This document shows, piece after piece, positions 32,601 through 41,401 of a stretch of DNA of 64,000 bases. Under the pieces are notes generated by a model. That model was not told where the DNA came from and ran no database searches. It saw only the letters and a list, made by a program, of their open reading frames with translations. Position numbers and translations under genes: made by a program. Every line of letters starts with the position of its first letter. Position 1 is the stretch's first letter. Source of the DNA: Seminavis robusta (lineage: Eukaryota > Bacillariophyta > Bacillariophyceae > Naviculales > Naviculaceae); contig CAICTM010000430.1 of the NCBI GenBank assembly GCA_903772945.1, positions 1 to 64,000 on the forward strand, read 5' to 3'.

Positions 32601-32882
32601 AGCTTCCAAAGCGGGCCGCTTGGTATGAATATCCAAAACAAGAGTGTCCTTTTCTTCTTCTTCTTCTGTTCCATGGGGGTCATCTGTGCTGCTACCAACA
32701 GATTCATCCCTCTTCAAATTGGCAGCTTCTGGCGATGGCCTAGCCATTTGATCTTCCTCCAGATCCCCCGCAACCAAATTTGCCACTGCCGGCTGTTGCT
32801 CGTTGCTTACCCGTATTGAAGTTTGATTATTGGAAAAGTTGTTGTTGTTGTTGTTGTTGGGTCCAGCCAAGAAATCCTCCAT
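29694..32882 (-). CDS. Type II membrane leucine-rich-repeat protein
   Basis: 1062 codons in one exon. The N-terminal cytosolic part (about 435 residues) is acidic and carries two internal duplications: NLVAGDLEEDQMARPS / NLVVEDPEDEQTRPS and NLMQLAVEINEAAKLEKF / NVMQMAMEIIESAKVEKY. A basic EKRKKQR stop precedes one membrane span (LMFMLFFLLLLIVAAVIV, about 437-460), so the C-terminal side is probably outside. An LRR N-cap-like domain follows (WLANHQNITFLPEW, FFYAFEGENWN), then about 10 plant-type 24-residue LRRs (LGLLTSLEELxLxxNQLTGPxPSE, about 640-890), a Cys pair (FLWCDCSQ) and a final beta-rich domain (DSGDDGFFVPGW). The family is expanded in diatoms. Ligand binding or adhesion is inferred, and there is no kinase domain. 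The neighbouring LRRs are nearly identical, suggesting recent repeat expansion. Confidence 0.85.
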   Translation of the reverse strand: MEDFLAGPNNNNNNNFSNNQTSIRVSNEQQPAVANLVAGDLEEDQMARPSPEAANLKRDESVGSSTDDPHGTEEEEEKDTLVLDIHTKRPALEAAQSEMDEGTAMTRDWKEKQDLSQETNLEDYDEKIVADQASWAVVERLNAKEDLRQEKSTTASNNLMQLAVEINEAAKLEKFAILHARASTSKESTESNFSDNNNGTTNNTTDSAVTALANGNGAQISNTPQSHQLSFFPKGRTAAAGVPAKGSATAQTLEADKDLEQECENTAINNVMQMAMEIIESAKVEKYETAANSRNAANSTEQGVGLHCQCAELEAVLPPIPLQRQQHQPSRPGAYLGLPGEALQRATTLQYSLVGAGATGQDGPLVQIRNPGDSSALAEPHNVGQPSNSNIPSTNDPYLAVANLVVEDPEDEQTRPSADPVNLQHVQQREEKRKKQRLMFMLFFLLLLIVAAVIVGAVAGTQKRKEPEVLILQTTEAPTVYGSMEPTRVPSTAPTGALDLLLDTLPHSTVARINNGSGFPQWKAWQWLANHQNITFLPEWRKVQLFSLATFFYAFEGENWNHLIKGHGWMDYTVEECDWFSSGFGWFEFDESYIDFQTLGLTFTRPCNSQGQFTFLHLQDLQLSGRPPFLPPEIALLTSLSFVDFSSNDIAGPISSLLPTELYEMTGLTHLSLSGNQCTGKIPSEISLLTSLSYLHLGLNQFSGPFPSELGLLTSLEELWIYWNQLTGPVPSELGLLTSLDQFSLSANQLTGPFPSELGLLTSLCLLSLPANLLTGVLPSELGLLTSLEDLSIFQNKLTGPVPSEFGALTALTTLWLNGNQFTGQIPMELWLLTSLSELDLYDNQFTGTIPTEVGMMTSLTSLALHNNSFTGTLPGQLKSSKELRLYGNQFSGTVPEHLCSFLWCDCSQNETPPVSTCADLIGAPPDWPGRFPSTGLAIMLNIYTDDWPKETSWVWQKETNVTGIWDTPESGGPLALPYYLYSSLFPSVGTNNSYRLVVSDSGDDGFFVPGWIALTATNQAVLYSSKVDGEAFVLGGAFSEITIGVLVGADGSVDLTNSMTL

Positions 32883-33279
32883 AGCATCTCTGATCTAAAC
32901 GCAGGCAAGAATTCCGGTACTGTATACAAAAGACAACTTCCCTATTCTAAACCACTACCGGTAGCAAGCAACAATATGGAGCTTTGGATCCAAGGCTTCG
33001 GTAGTACTCTACTGATTGCTTATGGGAACATGCTGGTTCGATCGTTTTGGGACCATCCTTTTTGCTCAGCCCGTACCGTATTATCTTGGGCGGTTCCTCG
33101 ATCGTGCTCGGAGCACGAAGAACACATCAGAGCTGGCAAAAAGCTATGTAAGAAAACCCAAGGTTGCTTGGTTGCATGGATCCCAATGGGATGGGTCCTC
33201 CACCGGGCTTGACCCCCAGCAACCATGACAAATCTACATGCATGTACAACTATCTTACGTTTTTCTACTTTATTTGGTT
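32883..33279. other. LRR gene upstream region
   Basis: 397 bases between the LRR start and the stop of the next minus-strand gene. No gene is seen. It presumably holds the LRR promoter and the 3' UTR of the CHAD-like gene. Confidence 0.45.
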
Positions 33280-34581
33280 TCACGGTTGTAGGGAGGAAGT
33301 GGTGGATACATCAGTAGTACTCGTAGAAGTACTACTATCCAATGCCGCTTGAATCACTCCGGCCAAATCCTTGTCGACGGCCCACTGTCGAAATTCCGTC
33401 CAGGCGTCATCCATTTGTTGGACCAACTCTTTCTGCTCTTTTCCATGAGTCCCCCTTGTTTCGTAAATGTGATAGGCCGTCCAGAGATCATTAATGGCCC
33501 CGAGCAAATGTTGTGCCTTGTCGAGCGTGTCCATTTCTGTTGTGCCAGTATTCAAAATGTCAGGCAACAAGAGGGGACTGTCGGTATTGCCACCAAAGAC
33601 ATCGACATGAGCTCGCAATTGTTTGCGCAAATTGTGAAAGTGTTCTTCGCGTAATTCGTCCACCACGCTGTCATAATCTTGAATTTGATTCCAATAGTAT
33701 TGCGCATGTGTGAGTTGCAGCACGGCCAATTGTCGCAACGTGACCAATGCCAAATCACTGCCACACGGCAAGTCTTCATTGTCGTTGCTCCAAAACTTTT
33801 GCGATGTCGCCAGTGGCGCATGACGATTGCATTTGTTGGTATTAGTATCCGCGGCATGACGAAACAAATAGGAAATACGATGTTTGTGTTGAAACGTATT
33901 GAATTCATCTCGCCACAGCAGCACTTGTGTGACGCGTTGTCGCAAGAGGGCATCCGAGTAGTCGACTCCGGAATGATCCAAATCTTGCAAATAACCGACT
34001 TTTTCGTATCCTTCCTTGTACAATTTGCGCAATTTGCGCCACAAATTGCGACTACTGGGTGGCGTGGCAAAGACGGGTGCAAAAACATCCAATAAATCGC
34101 GCGTCATGAGCAATGCTTTGCGACAACCTTGGACTTGATCGGGGGCAATGCTGTTCTTGTGATTGTTGTTGATATTGTTGTTCTTCTTATTATCGAGTGT
34201 ATCCTCCACGGCCATTAAGGACGCTTGATACCACGGCGGCAACAATTCCGTGGCCAATTGAGCAAAGGTCGTTTCATCTGGTACAAACGTGACATTCCTG
34301 TGGACATGATACTGACCATCTGGCGTCACTTCCACCATGGCTTTGACGTCCGCGTCATCGATATCACTATGAGTAGTAGGACGGCCCACCACCAATTGTC
34401 CAATCAACAAGCCCGCCACGCCAAACAACGCCACCACCAAGACGGTCAAGATCTTGCCCACGGGAAGATTGTAACAACGACGACGCAAATGGGAATCGAA
34501 ATCTTCCGATTCACAGTACTGGTAATGCTGTACCGATACATTCTTCATTAACGACTTGGTTTCTTCTTTTTGATAGGACAT
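33280..34581 (-). CDS. Single-pass membrane protein with a CHAD-like helical domain
   Basis: 433 codons, one exon, with the Met of MSYQKEETK at 34581. A 40-residue cytosolic N-terminus with RRRCYNLP is followed by one span (ILTVLVVALFGVAGLLIGQLVV, about 44-65). The rest is mostly alpha-helical. Residues about 150-225 (CRKALLMTRDLLDVFAPVF, LWRKLRKLYKEGYEKVGYLQDLD) recall the CHAD pattern of H..R...R..R..L..F, then L..L...LG..RDLDV. CHAD domains are helical bundles known in prokaryotes to bind polyphosphate. The match is by pattern only, and the protein could equally be an unrelated diatom family. The C-terminus is a Ser/Thr tail. Asn runs near residue 133 are low complexity. Confidence 0.6.
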   Translation of the reverse strand: MSYQKEETKSLMKNVSVQHYQYCESEDFDSHLRRRCYNLPVGKILTVLVVALFGVAGLLIGQLVVGRPTTHSDIDDADVKAMVEVTPDGQYHVHRNVTFVPDETTFAQLATELLPPWYQASLMAVEDTLDNKKNNNINNNHKNSIAPDQVQGCRKALLMTRDLLDVFAPVFATPPSSRNLWRKLRKLYKEGYEKVGYLQDLDHSGVDYSDALLRQRVTQVLLWRDEFNTFQHKHRISYLFRHAADTNTNKCNRHAPLATSQKFWSNDNEDLPCGSDLALVTLRQLAVLQLTHAQYYWNQIQDYDSVVDELREEHFHNLRKQLRAHVDVFGGNTDSPLLLPDILNTGTTEMDTLDKAQHLLGAINDLWTAYHIYETRGTHGKEQKELVQQMDDAWTEFRQWAVDKDLAGVIQAALDSSTSTSTTDVSTTSSLQP

Positions 34582-35541
34582 GGTTAATTGTGGACTTGGA
34601 TATTTATGTTTTATTTGCGAGTGCGTGGGGAAATGAATGAACTCTCATCAAGGCAAGTCTGTTCGGTCTTTGGCTCTGTTATTCCCTTCCGCATAATAAT
34701 GACAACAGCAATGGCTGAGAACCGCATCCACGTCGCCTTTCTTCGCCCAGATTCGTACTTGCATCTCCACCAGTGGTAACCATCTGCCAAGGACACCACC
34801 AACGGCCCAACAATCGAGAAAGACAAGATCTGGTTGGACTTTCTCACGAGCTATACGAGCTCTCTAAACAATCGTCACAGGAAGCAAATGATGCATGTGG
34901 GATTGAACATTCCGCTCTTTCTTTCACTCCCACCACGACTCGACTCCCACTTTCACGTGTTGGCGGCTGAAGTTGCTCCAACATAACACTGGCTGGCCGA
35001 AAATGGCTGCTCCAACAACAAGAGAGCCCACACCACCAAAAGAAAGCCGCCAGCGGCGGCTCCCTGGCTGTATTATTATTGCTGGTACATACTGCTCCTC
35101 TTGCTAATTAGCTAGCTATATCTCATCATGACAAGCTAGATCATATATGTTACTTATTGTATCTATTTACTGTTTTGCTTGTTCGGTGGATCTACTTCGC
35201 TCTATTGATTTCTTGGCCATACTAACAGCCAGCCTGACCTGGCTGCATCGGCATCTTGCTTGCTTATTAGAACCCAAAGTCGTCTTCAATAATTGTCTTG
35301 CATCGGTCACGAGTGTCAACTTTCAAGACTGACGTATGCGTCCAAAAGATCCAAAAGATATTTGCCTTGATTGATGAGAAGCAAGTGCCGTAACGCGTAA
35401 CAACGAACCCAACAACCCAAACCACCGTGATAAGCTCTCCCACCTTGCACATTATTATCTCCGCACTTCATCATCAGTAGCAAAAAGGAAGTAATCTGTC
35501 CGTGCTGAAATCAAATCCAAGCTACCGGTAGTAATCTAATC
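34582..35541. promoter_or_regulatory. Divergent intergenic region (CHAD-like / SDR)
   Basis: 960 bases between two divergent starts, with no gene seen. It has a TAGCTAGCT run at 35109 and AT-rich patches. It probably holds both promoters. Confidence 0.4.
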
Positions 35542-36438
35542 ATGTTCATGATGAAGGTGGTTTTCTTGGCGCAGTGCGCTCTTTCAGTGTCAGCATTTGT
35601 CACTCCTTCTTCCAATATACATGTTCGACCTACCAACAATATCCTCCAGTTGTCCATGGCTCAAGATCCAACACATGCCCACCACGAACAAGATCGTCGA
35701 TCTCTCTTGACTAATCTTATCCTTACAGGAACACTGTTCCTTCCCACCCACAGTGCCTTGGCGGAGGAAGCTCCAGCAACGCCGCCCAAATCCAAAAAAG
35801 TCGTCGTCCTGGGAGGCGCTGGCTATGTCGGATCTCGTGTGACGACTCTGTTGGCGGCCCAAGATGGCATTTCCGTTGTCTCGGTATCTCGATCCTCCCC
35901 CGCCGATCAAGCGGCTAAAATCAAAGCCAACACGGGTCAATCAGTACCGTCCAGTCTGGAATTTGCGTCGCTCGATGCTCTACAAGACGATTTGAGTTCT
36001 GTCATGAAGGATGCATCGATTGTCGTATCCTGTGTCGGCATTGCTCCCTGGGAAAAATCCACGGCACGAGCCGGCAATGGAGTGGCCAATACCCGCATTG
36101 CCGATGCCGCCAAGGCAGCCGGGGTCGAAAAGTTTGTCTATGTCGGCGTCGATACTCAATTCTCCAATGGACCCGGCAAATTCTTGTTTTCGGAATACAT
36201 GAAAGGCAAAGCGGAAGCCGAAGCGGCCGTGCTCAAGGATTTTGGTAGCGGCAGCGCCGTCTTTATCAAACCAGGACTCATTGATGGAGCACCACCGGGA
36301 GAAATTCGACCACCGGCTCCTCCAGGATTGGCCACATTGTCACCCGATGCGGTGGCCAAGGCCGTCGTGGCAGCAGTGTTGGGAACCGTCAGTGGTTCCG
36401 TCGATGGATACGATGCCATTATGGCCGCGGCCAAGTAG
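35542..36438 (+). CDS. Plastid-targeted atypical short-chain dehydrogenase (NAD(P)-binding), predicted thylakoid lumen
   Basis: 298 codons, one exon. The N-terminus MFMMKVVFLAQCALSVSAFVTPSS is a signal peptide ending at a SAF-type motif, the diatom signal for import into the complex plastid. After a transit-like stretch comes DRRSLLTNLILTGTLF and then HSALAEE: a twin-Arg hydrophobic segment with an A-x-A cleavage site, as in Tat-type thylakoid transfer signals. The mature protein is a Rossmann domain: VVVLGGAGYVGSRV (GxxGxxG), a SRSS motif after beta 2, SIVVSCVG, then VEKFVYVGVD and YMKGKAEAE (YxxxK). It resembles the NDUFA9/Coq11-like atypical SDR group. A substrate cannot be told, and a lumenal location would be unusual for an NAD(P) enzyme. 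Three Mets lie at the start; the first was chosen. Confidence 0.82.
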   Translation: MFMMKVVFLAQCALSVSAFVTPSSNIHVRPTNNILQLSMAQDPTHAHHEQDRRSLLTNLILTGTLFLPTHSALAEEAPATPPKSKKVVVLGGAGYVGSRVTTLLAAQDGISVVSVSRSSPADQAAKIKANTGQSVPSSLEFASLDALQDDLSSVMKDASIVVSCVGIAPWEKSTARAGNGVANTRIADAAKAAGVEKFVYVGVDTQFSNGPGKFLFSEYMKGKAEAEAAVLKDFGSGSAVFIKPGLIDGAPPGEIRPPAPPGLATLSPDAVAKAVVAAVLGTVSGSVDGYDAIMAAAK

Positions 36439-36878
36439 CTAGCCATCGATCTTTTGCGCCAAATCGTTGCCAGATAGTACTATAGAACTATAAAAAAGCC
36501 CTTGCTGACACACGGGTAAACTATAATCCGTACAGGACATCAAGGGCAACATTCTCGTCTCAACCATGCAACTTGGCTCGCGGATGGAAACTTACCGGCA
36601 CCACGGCTTTTAAGCTAGCTATAACCAATAAATAACCTGCCTAGCTAGCGAATACTGCAACCTCTTGACAGCTGCGCAGGGAAGAATGTCATGTATCCCA
36701 TCTGAAAGTCAGCAGTATTGCTAAGGAGTAGATCGTAGTTAGTTTTGCGGCGACACTATAGAATTTGGGAAGTTATCTTCCATTTTACTTCTTTAGAGCC
36801 ACATCATTCAGATTTCTTTTCTTGGTCTCTTGACAAGTAAGTATGGAGTATGTAAAGTAAGTATGTAGCAGCATCCAT
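36439..36878. other. Convergent intergenic region
   Basis: 440 bases between the SDR and VWD gene ends, with AGCTAGCTA and CTAGCTAGC runs (36612, 36641). No gene is seen. Confidence 0.45.
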
Positions 36879-38099
36879 CTAAAAGGCACCATGAGCATTG
36901 GCAACTTCCAAATCATCCATGGCAATCACATCAAAGATACACATGTCTCTCATCTCAGCATCCTGGTGGTGGTCACAGGCCTTCTCAGCGGCATCTCTAG
37001 AAACGGTCTCACCCAAGCGACGGCGGCCCTTGGTCGCAGCAGGAGGGACGCAAGTCTTGCCAATAAACTGGGAAGGAGTCTGGAAAAGCTGGGCCTCACT
37101 GGGCAACACTTGCCACTCCTGACCAAACAAGTTGTGGTCCTCAAAAACAGTAGTTCCATCCCTCCCAACCAAACTTCCGTCACTAAACTTGCCCATCAAT
37201 CCAGTACTCGTGCCAAAGTTGGAAGCAGAGCCATTCTCAATCGCCACTGACACCATATCCTTGAATGTAGAGATCTTGATGGTCTCACTCTCACCAATCT
37301 TGATGGTAAAGGCATGTTCTTTGTCACTCTTCTGTTCATGAACCACCAAGAACTGTCCACCCATCTCAGCAGGCATATCGACATTGGAGATCCTATCCAG
37401 CACGTACTCTCCAAAGCTGGAAACTTCCAAAACGTTGTCCCCAATCTGGAGAGCTGCACTTTCAATGAAGGCATACTCATAGCGTCCCTTGGTGCGGGTG
37501 TGGATTTTCAAGCCCAAACCATTGGCAAAGTTTTCATCCTCCACAAGCACCAAGTCACAGATGCCATGGAAATCATACCAGGTGCTATTCCATGTCTAGT
37601 ATTTACGAAAAAGGAGGGATGCGTGTTGTTAGCATTGTCTCGATCTATCTTCTGCGGAATGCACCCTGGAGGATATGGCTTACCTTGAAGTGGGGATCTC
37701 CCGAACCGCCTGCAGAAGTGCCACCGCCGCCACCACCACACCGCCGCTGTGGACCGGTGTGTTCGGTGGAGTTGGAGTTGTTGGAGGAGCAAGGAAGCAA
37801 ACTTCTTCACTCTCTCTGTCTCCACATGCACTGACAATAGTTGTTGCTCCTTGGCAACAGGCGTTGGAAAAAGGCCCACAATGAGTCAAGCCAAAGGCGG
37901 CGCAATAGGTTGGCATGGGTTCACAGGTAACAGCCGGTGGACAGGTGTTTCCTGCTGTGCATGGATCACACAATGCCAATGAGTCTTGGGTGGAGCGGCC
38001 ACAGCAATATCCGTTTCCATCCGCTGGAGGAGGAGTGGATTGGGCCTGTCCAGATCCAAAGGACAAGGCCATCAAAGCGATTGACAAGAGAACCTTCAT
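36879..38099 (-). CDS. Secreted Cys-rich + VWD-like protein
   Basis: The start at 38099 gives MKVLLSIALMALSFGSGQAQ, a clear signal peptide; the frame is open farther upstream but that part is not protein-like. A Cys-rich domain follows (CCGRSTQDSLALCDPC... to VSACGDRE). Then comes GSGDPHFK, the VWD start. An 88-base intron (37596-37683, donor GTAAGC, acceptor ATACTAG) joins it to TWNSTWYDFHGICDLVLVE, GLGLKIHTRTKGRYEY, GLMGKFSDG, RDGTTVFEDHNLFGQEW and CIFDVIAM. The Cys domain and GDPHF lie in different frames. An intron at 37710-37810 (101 b, weak donor GTGAAG) restores frame; the alternative is a slip in the Gly/GGT linker near 37735. The family is common in diatoms. Extracellular matrix or cell-wall location is inferred. 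Confidence 0.78.
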
Positions 38100-41000
38100 G
38101 GTGACGTTTCGTTGTGCTGTCGTTGGGTTCTGTAAGGCTGTTTGCTTGCTTTCACTCGAGAGGATTTTTGATTTTGTGAGCATAGCTGGTCCAAGCCAAA
38201 ACAGGGAGAGATGTGGATCAAGAATCGTTATTACCGGTGATGGTGACATGCGTTGGGAAAGCCTTCGTGGGACGCTTGGCAAAGAGCACCAAAAGCTTTG
38301 GCTTGAAAAGGCGGGCACTCGTGATTGGTTCAAGACGCTCGTGAGCTTACGGGTCCGACACACGGCCCAAAGTGCAAAGCAAAATTTTAATCGCGGAATT
38401 TGAAGACGCTAAAACGTAGCCGTTTGATGCTATCATTCCCATCCCTTATTGCAACTACAGCGGTAAGCTATATCTAAATGTGGTGGGACCGGCGGTGAAG
38501 AGGATGTCGTTGGTTTCTCTATCATTGAACCAATTGGGGACTTGTGGACCACTGACAATGCATGATCCGTTGCAAAAGGGGCAGCCAAGGGGCGACCGCA
38601 GCAGCAACACAAAGGACCCACAACAGTGTTACTACGTGCAGAACAAACAGGCATGCTATACCCCTTAGAAGTAAGCAGGGTTGTTTTTATAATGCTGCAC
38701 CAGAGAATCCAATCCAACCATGTTACCGCTTACTGAGCCCATCCTGGCCTCTAGCTAGCTAAAACTAACGGATTCAGACAAGCTGTGCTTGAGGACGACC
38801 CACGAGCCGAGGCCTGGGTATTTCCCACAGTCAAGTCCGCTCACCGGCCACACGCGCCCCGAAGGGCGCGCAACTGCTTTATGGGATCTAAAGGAGTAAA
38901 CTCCATGGCTACACCACTGGAACCATAGTGGATGCTCATTCTATGTGTTGAAAGGTGGTGGTCTTTAGTATTTGTTTTCCACCAAGACGACGACAACGGT
39001 GCTTTTCCAGCTGCTTTTTGAGATCCTGGCCTCTAGCTAGCTAGTACCTCAGCATAATCGGTCAATACTTGGGTGGAAGTTGTTATTGACGCACTTGTAA
39101 CACATCATCAACCACGGAAGACAGATATAGAAAACAAGCAACGGGAAACGAGCCATGACCCACCGTTGATGCCCTGCTCGCCCATTTTCTTGGGGAGGGG
39201 TGTGCTTGTGGCTGGGTTCAGCATAGGCTAAGAGGCTCTGGGAAGGATCACGAGAATGCTCTCAAGGCACAATGTGGAGGAGAACGATTTGTGTGAGACG
39301 TTGATTGCATTTGGAACCTGTGCGAAACCAAGAGCAGTACCAGCGAGCTTCGCTTTGACAGAGCCTGTCTGATTTACAAGTTGTTTCTGATCCCCATGAG
39401 CATGCGAACTAGAAGAGGACCCTGTACAAAACCAATGGGCCATGGGGGGAGCTTTGAGAACTATACCGCTAGGCTGTAACTGGAAAGCATACCGGTATAT
39501 GTAGTAGAGACATGATCCGCTTGGGACAGGTGCAACTCTTAGTTCGGCTAGCTAGTAGGGAGTTCCCTCCTCTGTGGCACTTGTCCTACCGTACCATGCT
39601 ACCACTGGCCCTCAATTCATCGCCCCTGAAACCACGGAACCCAGCTAGTCCTGAATTTTGACCCTTCTTTGCTAACATGTACTAAGCCTGGCCCTTGCTG
39701 GCTTCCAAAGAATCCCCCCCCTTTCTGTTTTGTTGACAAAAGACCAGCATCGACGATCGACGGCGATCGAGGGTCAGGATCCTGAGATTCGATTCGATTC
39801 CATTCGAATGATTCAATCGAGTCTGAGTCAATTCGTGAGGGAAAATAGTACACTCCTACCTTGACATTAAGAACGTTGGAGACAAGATGTCGAGCACTGA
39901 GATTTGCTAAAATGTTAAGATACTTGAGACACTCAGATCTGCACTCTAGCTAGAGAACTAAGATAGCCTCCGGCGGATGATACACTGCTCTTTCCTCTCT
40001 TCTCCTAGGGGTATGTTCGGTAAGGTGGAAAGCAGAGTAGCAAGGTTGGTATGTACCATACTAATAGTATGGTCAATAGAAATGGCAAGAATGCCAAGAT
40101 GTTGCCTTTGGACCCTGAATTTTAACAAAATGCTAAGAAGATTCTCAGTGCAGATATTTGAGTTTTTGCTAAGATGCCTTCAGGGTTCAGGTGGACTTAG
40201 AGACATCTTAATACCAAGGGAGGATTGAGGAGTCCCAAACGACTTATTATGAAACTGTTCGGATGGTTATTGGAAAGTTTTAAAAAAGCCAAAAAGACCA
40301 AAACCACGGACGAAATCCCCGACTGAAAGATACGCTCCACACTCACATTTAAGATAAGTGGGTTTCAGATAACGAGAACTCAATTTTTTTGGAAATGTTT
40401 AGATAACTGGGACACTCAGATTTTCCAAACCAGTAAGAGCATTCAACACCAGGGCCAAGCAAATGCAAACTATTGGTCTGTCCATTTCCCGTCAAAGATT
40501 GACATCCTCGCAGTGAGGCTATGCTTGCTCGCAAAATGTGGCCGTTTTTCACCCTTGAGAGTGGTTGAGTCATGCGTGGGACAATTCTGGGACAGTTCTT
40601 TAACTTTAACCCTTTTACTTTTTAAGGATATTTTTCACTTGGATTTGCTCAAAGCTCGAGAAGGCAAATCCGAACGATTTGCCTCGTGCTCGAGCGTTGA
40701 GCAAATGGTCTGTCAGTCTACCCATCATCTAAATTCGTCACAGGTTTGGCTTGACTGGCTCTCGTCCCGCCAGATCAAGCTTCCACTTATGGCTTTCCAA
40801 ATAAAGTTTGCATTTGCTTGGCCCCGGTGTTGAATGCTCTAAGATAAGCTACGAGTACTGAGGTCTCAAATCCTAAGCTAATACAAATACTATGTGGGGA
40901 TTGAATGCAGCCAGCCCCCATTATCTTCCACATGACCATCTACATCCAAGTACTCCATATCCGCATCTTAGGGTGCCTCCACACCACAACATCTTTGGTT

Positions 41001-41401
41001 TCATCAATTTTAGCTTTGCACCTTTGCCTTCTTGAGCTTTGGTGGTGGCTCCTCACTGTCTGAGGGCATGGTTAGTAGTAGGGTATGTAACAAAAGCTTC
41101 TAGTGGCTATAAGATATGAAAGATACTGAAATTGGGCTGCTTGTAAAATAATAACTCAGTGTTGCTGTGGCTGAATCGGTTAAGATAGTTCCAGTACTGG
41201 ACTAAAAATAGAGTTATCTTATTAATAAGGTAGACGAGTGGTGTAAAAAAAGTCGAGTTCAGTCGAGTCGAGTTCGATACATGCAGACACAAAGAGCGTC
41301 CACAGCAAGACGAACGAAGAGATCGAGTCTCTGTTGATCGCTTCCCCAATCATCAGCTAATAGACAGTTCAGGGATCTTGCCTGTCGAAGATTGCAGCAC
41401 C
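38100..41401. other. Long divergent intergenic region (3.3 kb)
   Basis: No convincing gene lies between the VWD and TM9SF starts. It contains a repeated 20-mer ATCCTGGCCTCTAGCTAGCT (38740-38759 and 39023-39042), GATTCGATTC words near 39785, and a structured inverted-repeat element at 40436-40840 (listed separately). The open frames here are short and lack motifs. Confidence 0.5.
40436..40840. repeat. Inverted-repeat element with nested hairpin
   Basis: The outer arms 40436-40471 and 40805-40840 are reverse complements over 36 bases with one mismatch (AGAGCATTCAACACC... and ...GGTGTTGAATGCTCT). Inside, ATTTGCTCAAAGCTCGAG...GGCAAATC (about 40643-40670) pairs with GATTTGCCTCGTGCTCGAGCG...GCAAAT (about 40676-40706). 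The size and terminal inverted repeats suit a MITE-like element, although no short TSD is evident. A hairpin RNA is the alternative. Confidence 0.65.

Noticed and set aside
41158-41280. tRNA-like A box (TGGCTGAATCGG) with a B-box-like GAGTTCGATAC
   Set aside because: The acceptor and T stems do not pair and the spacing is wrong; at best a tRNA-derived scrap.
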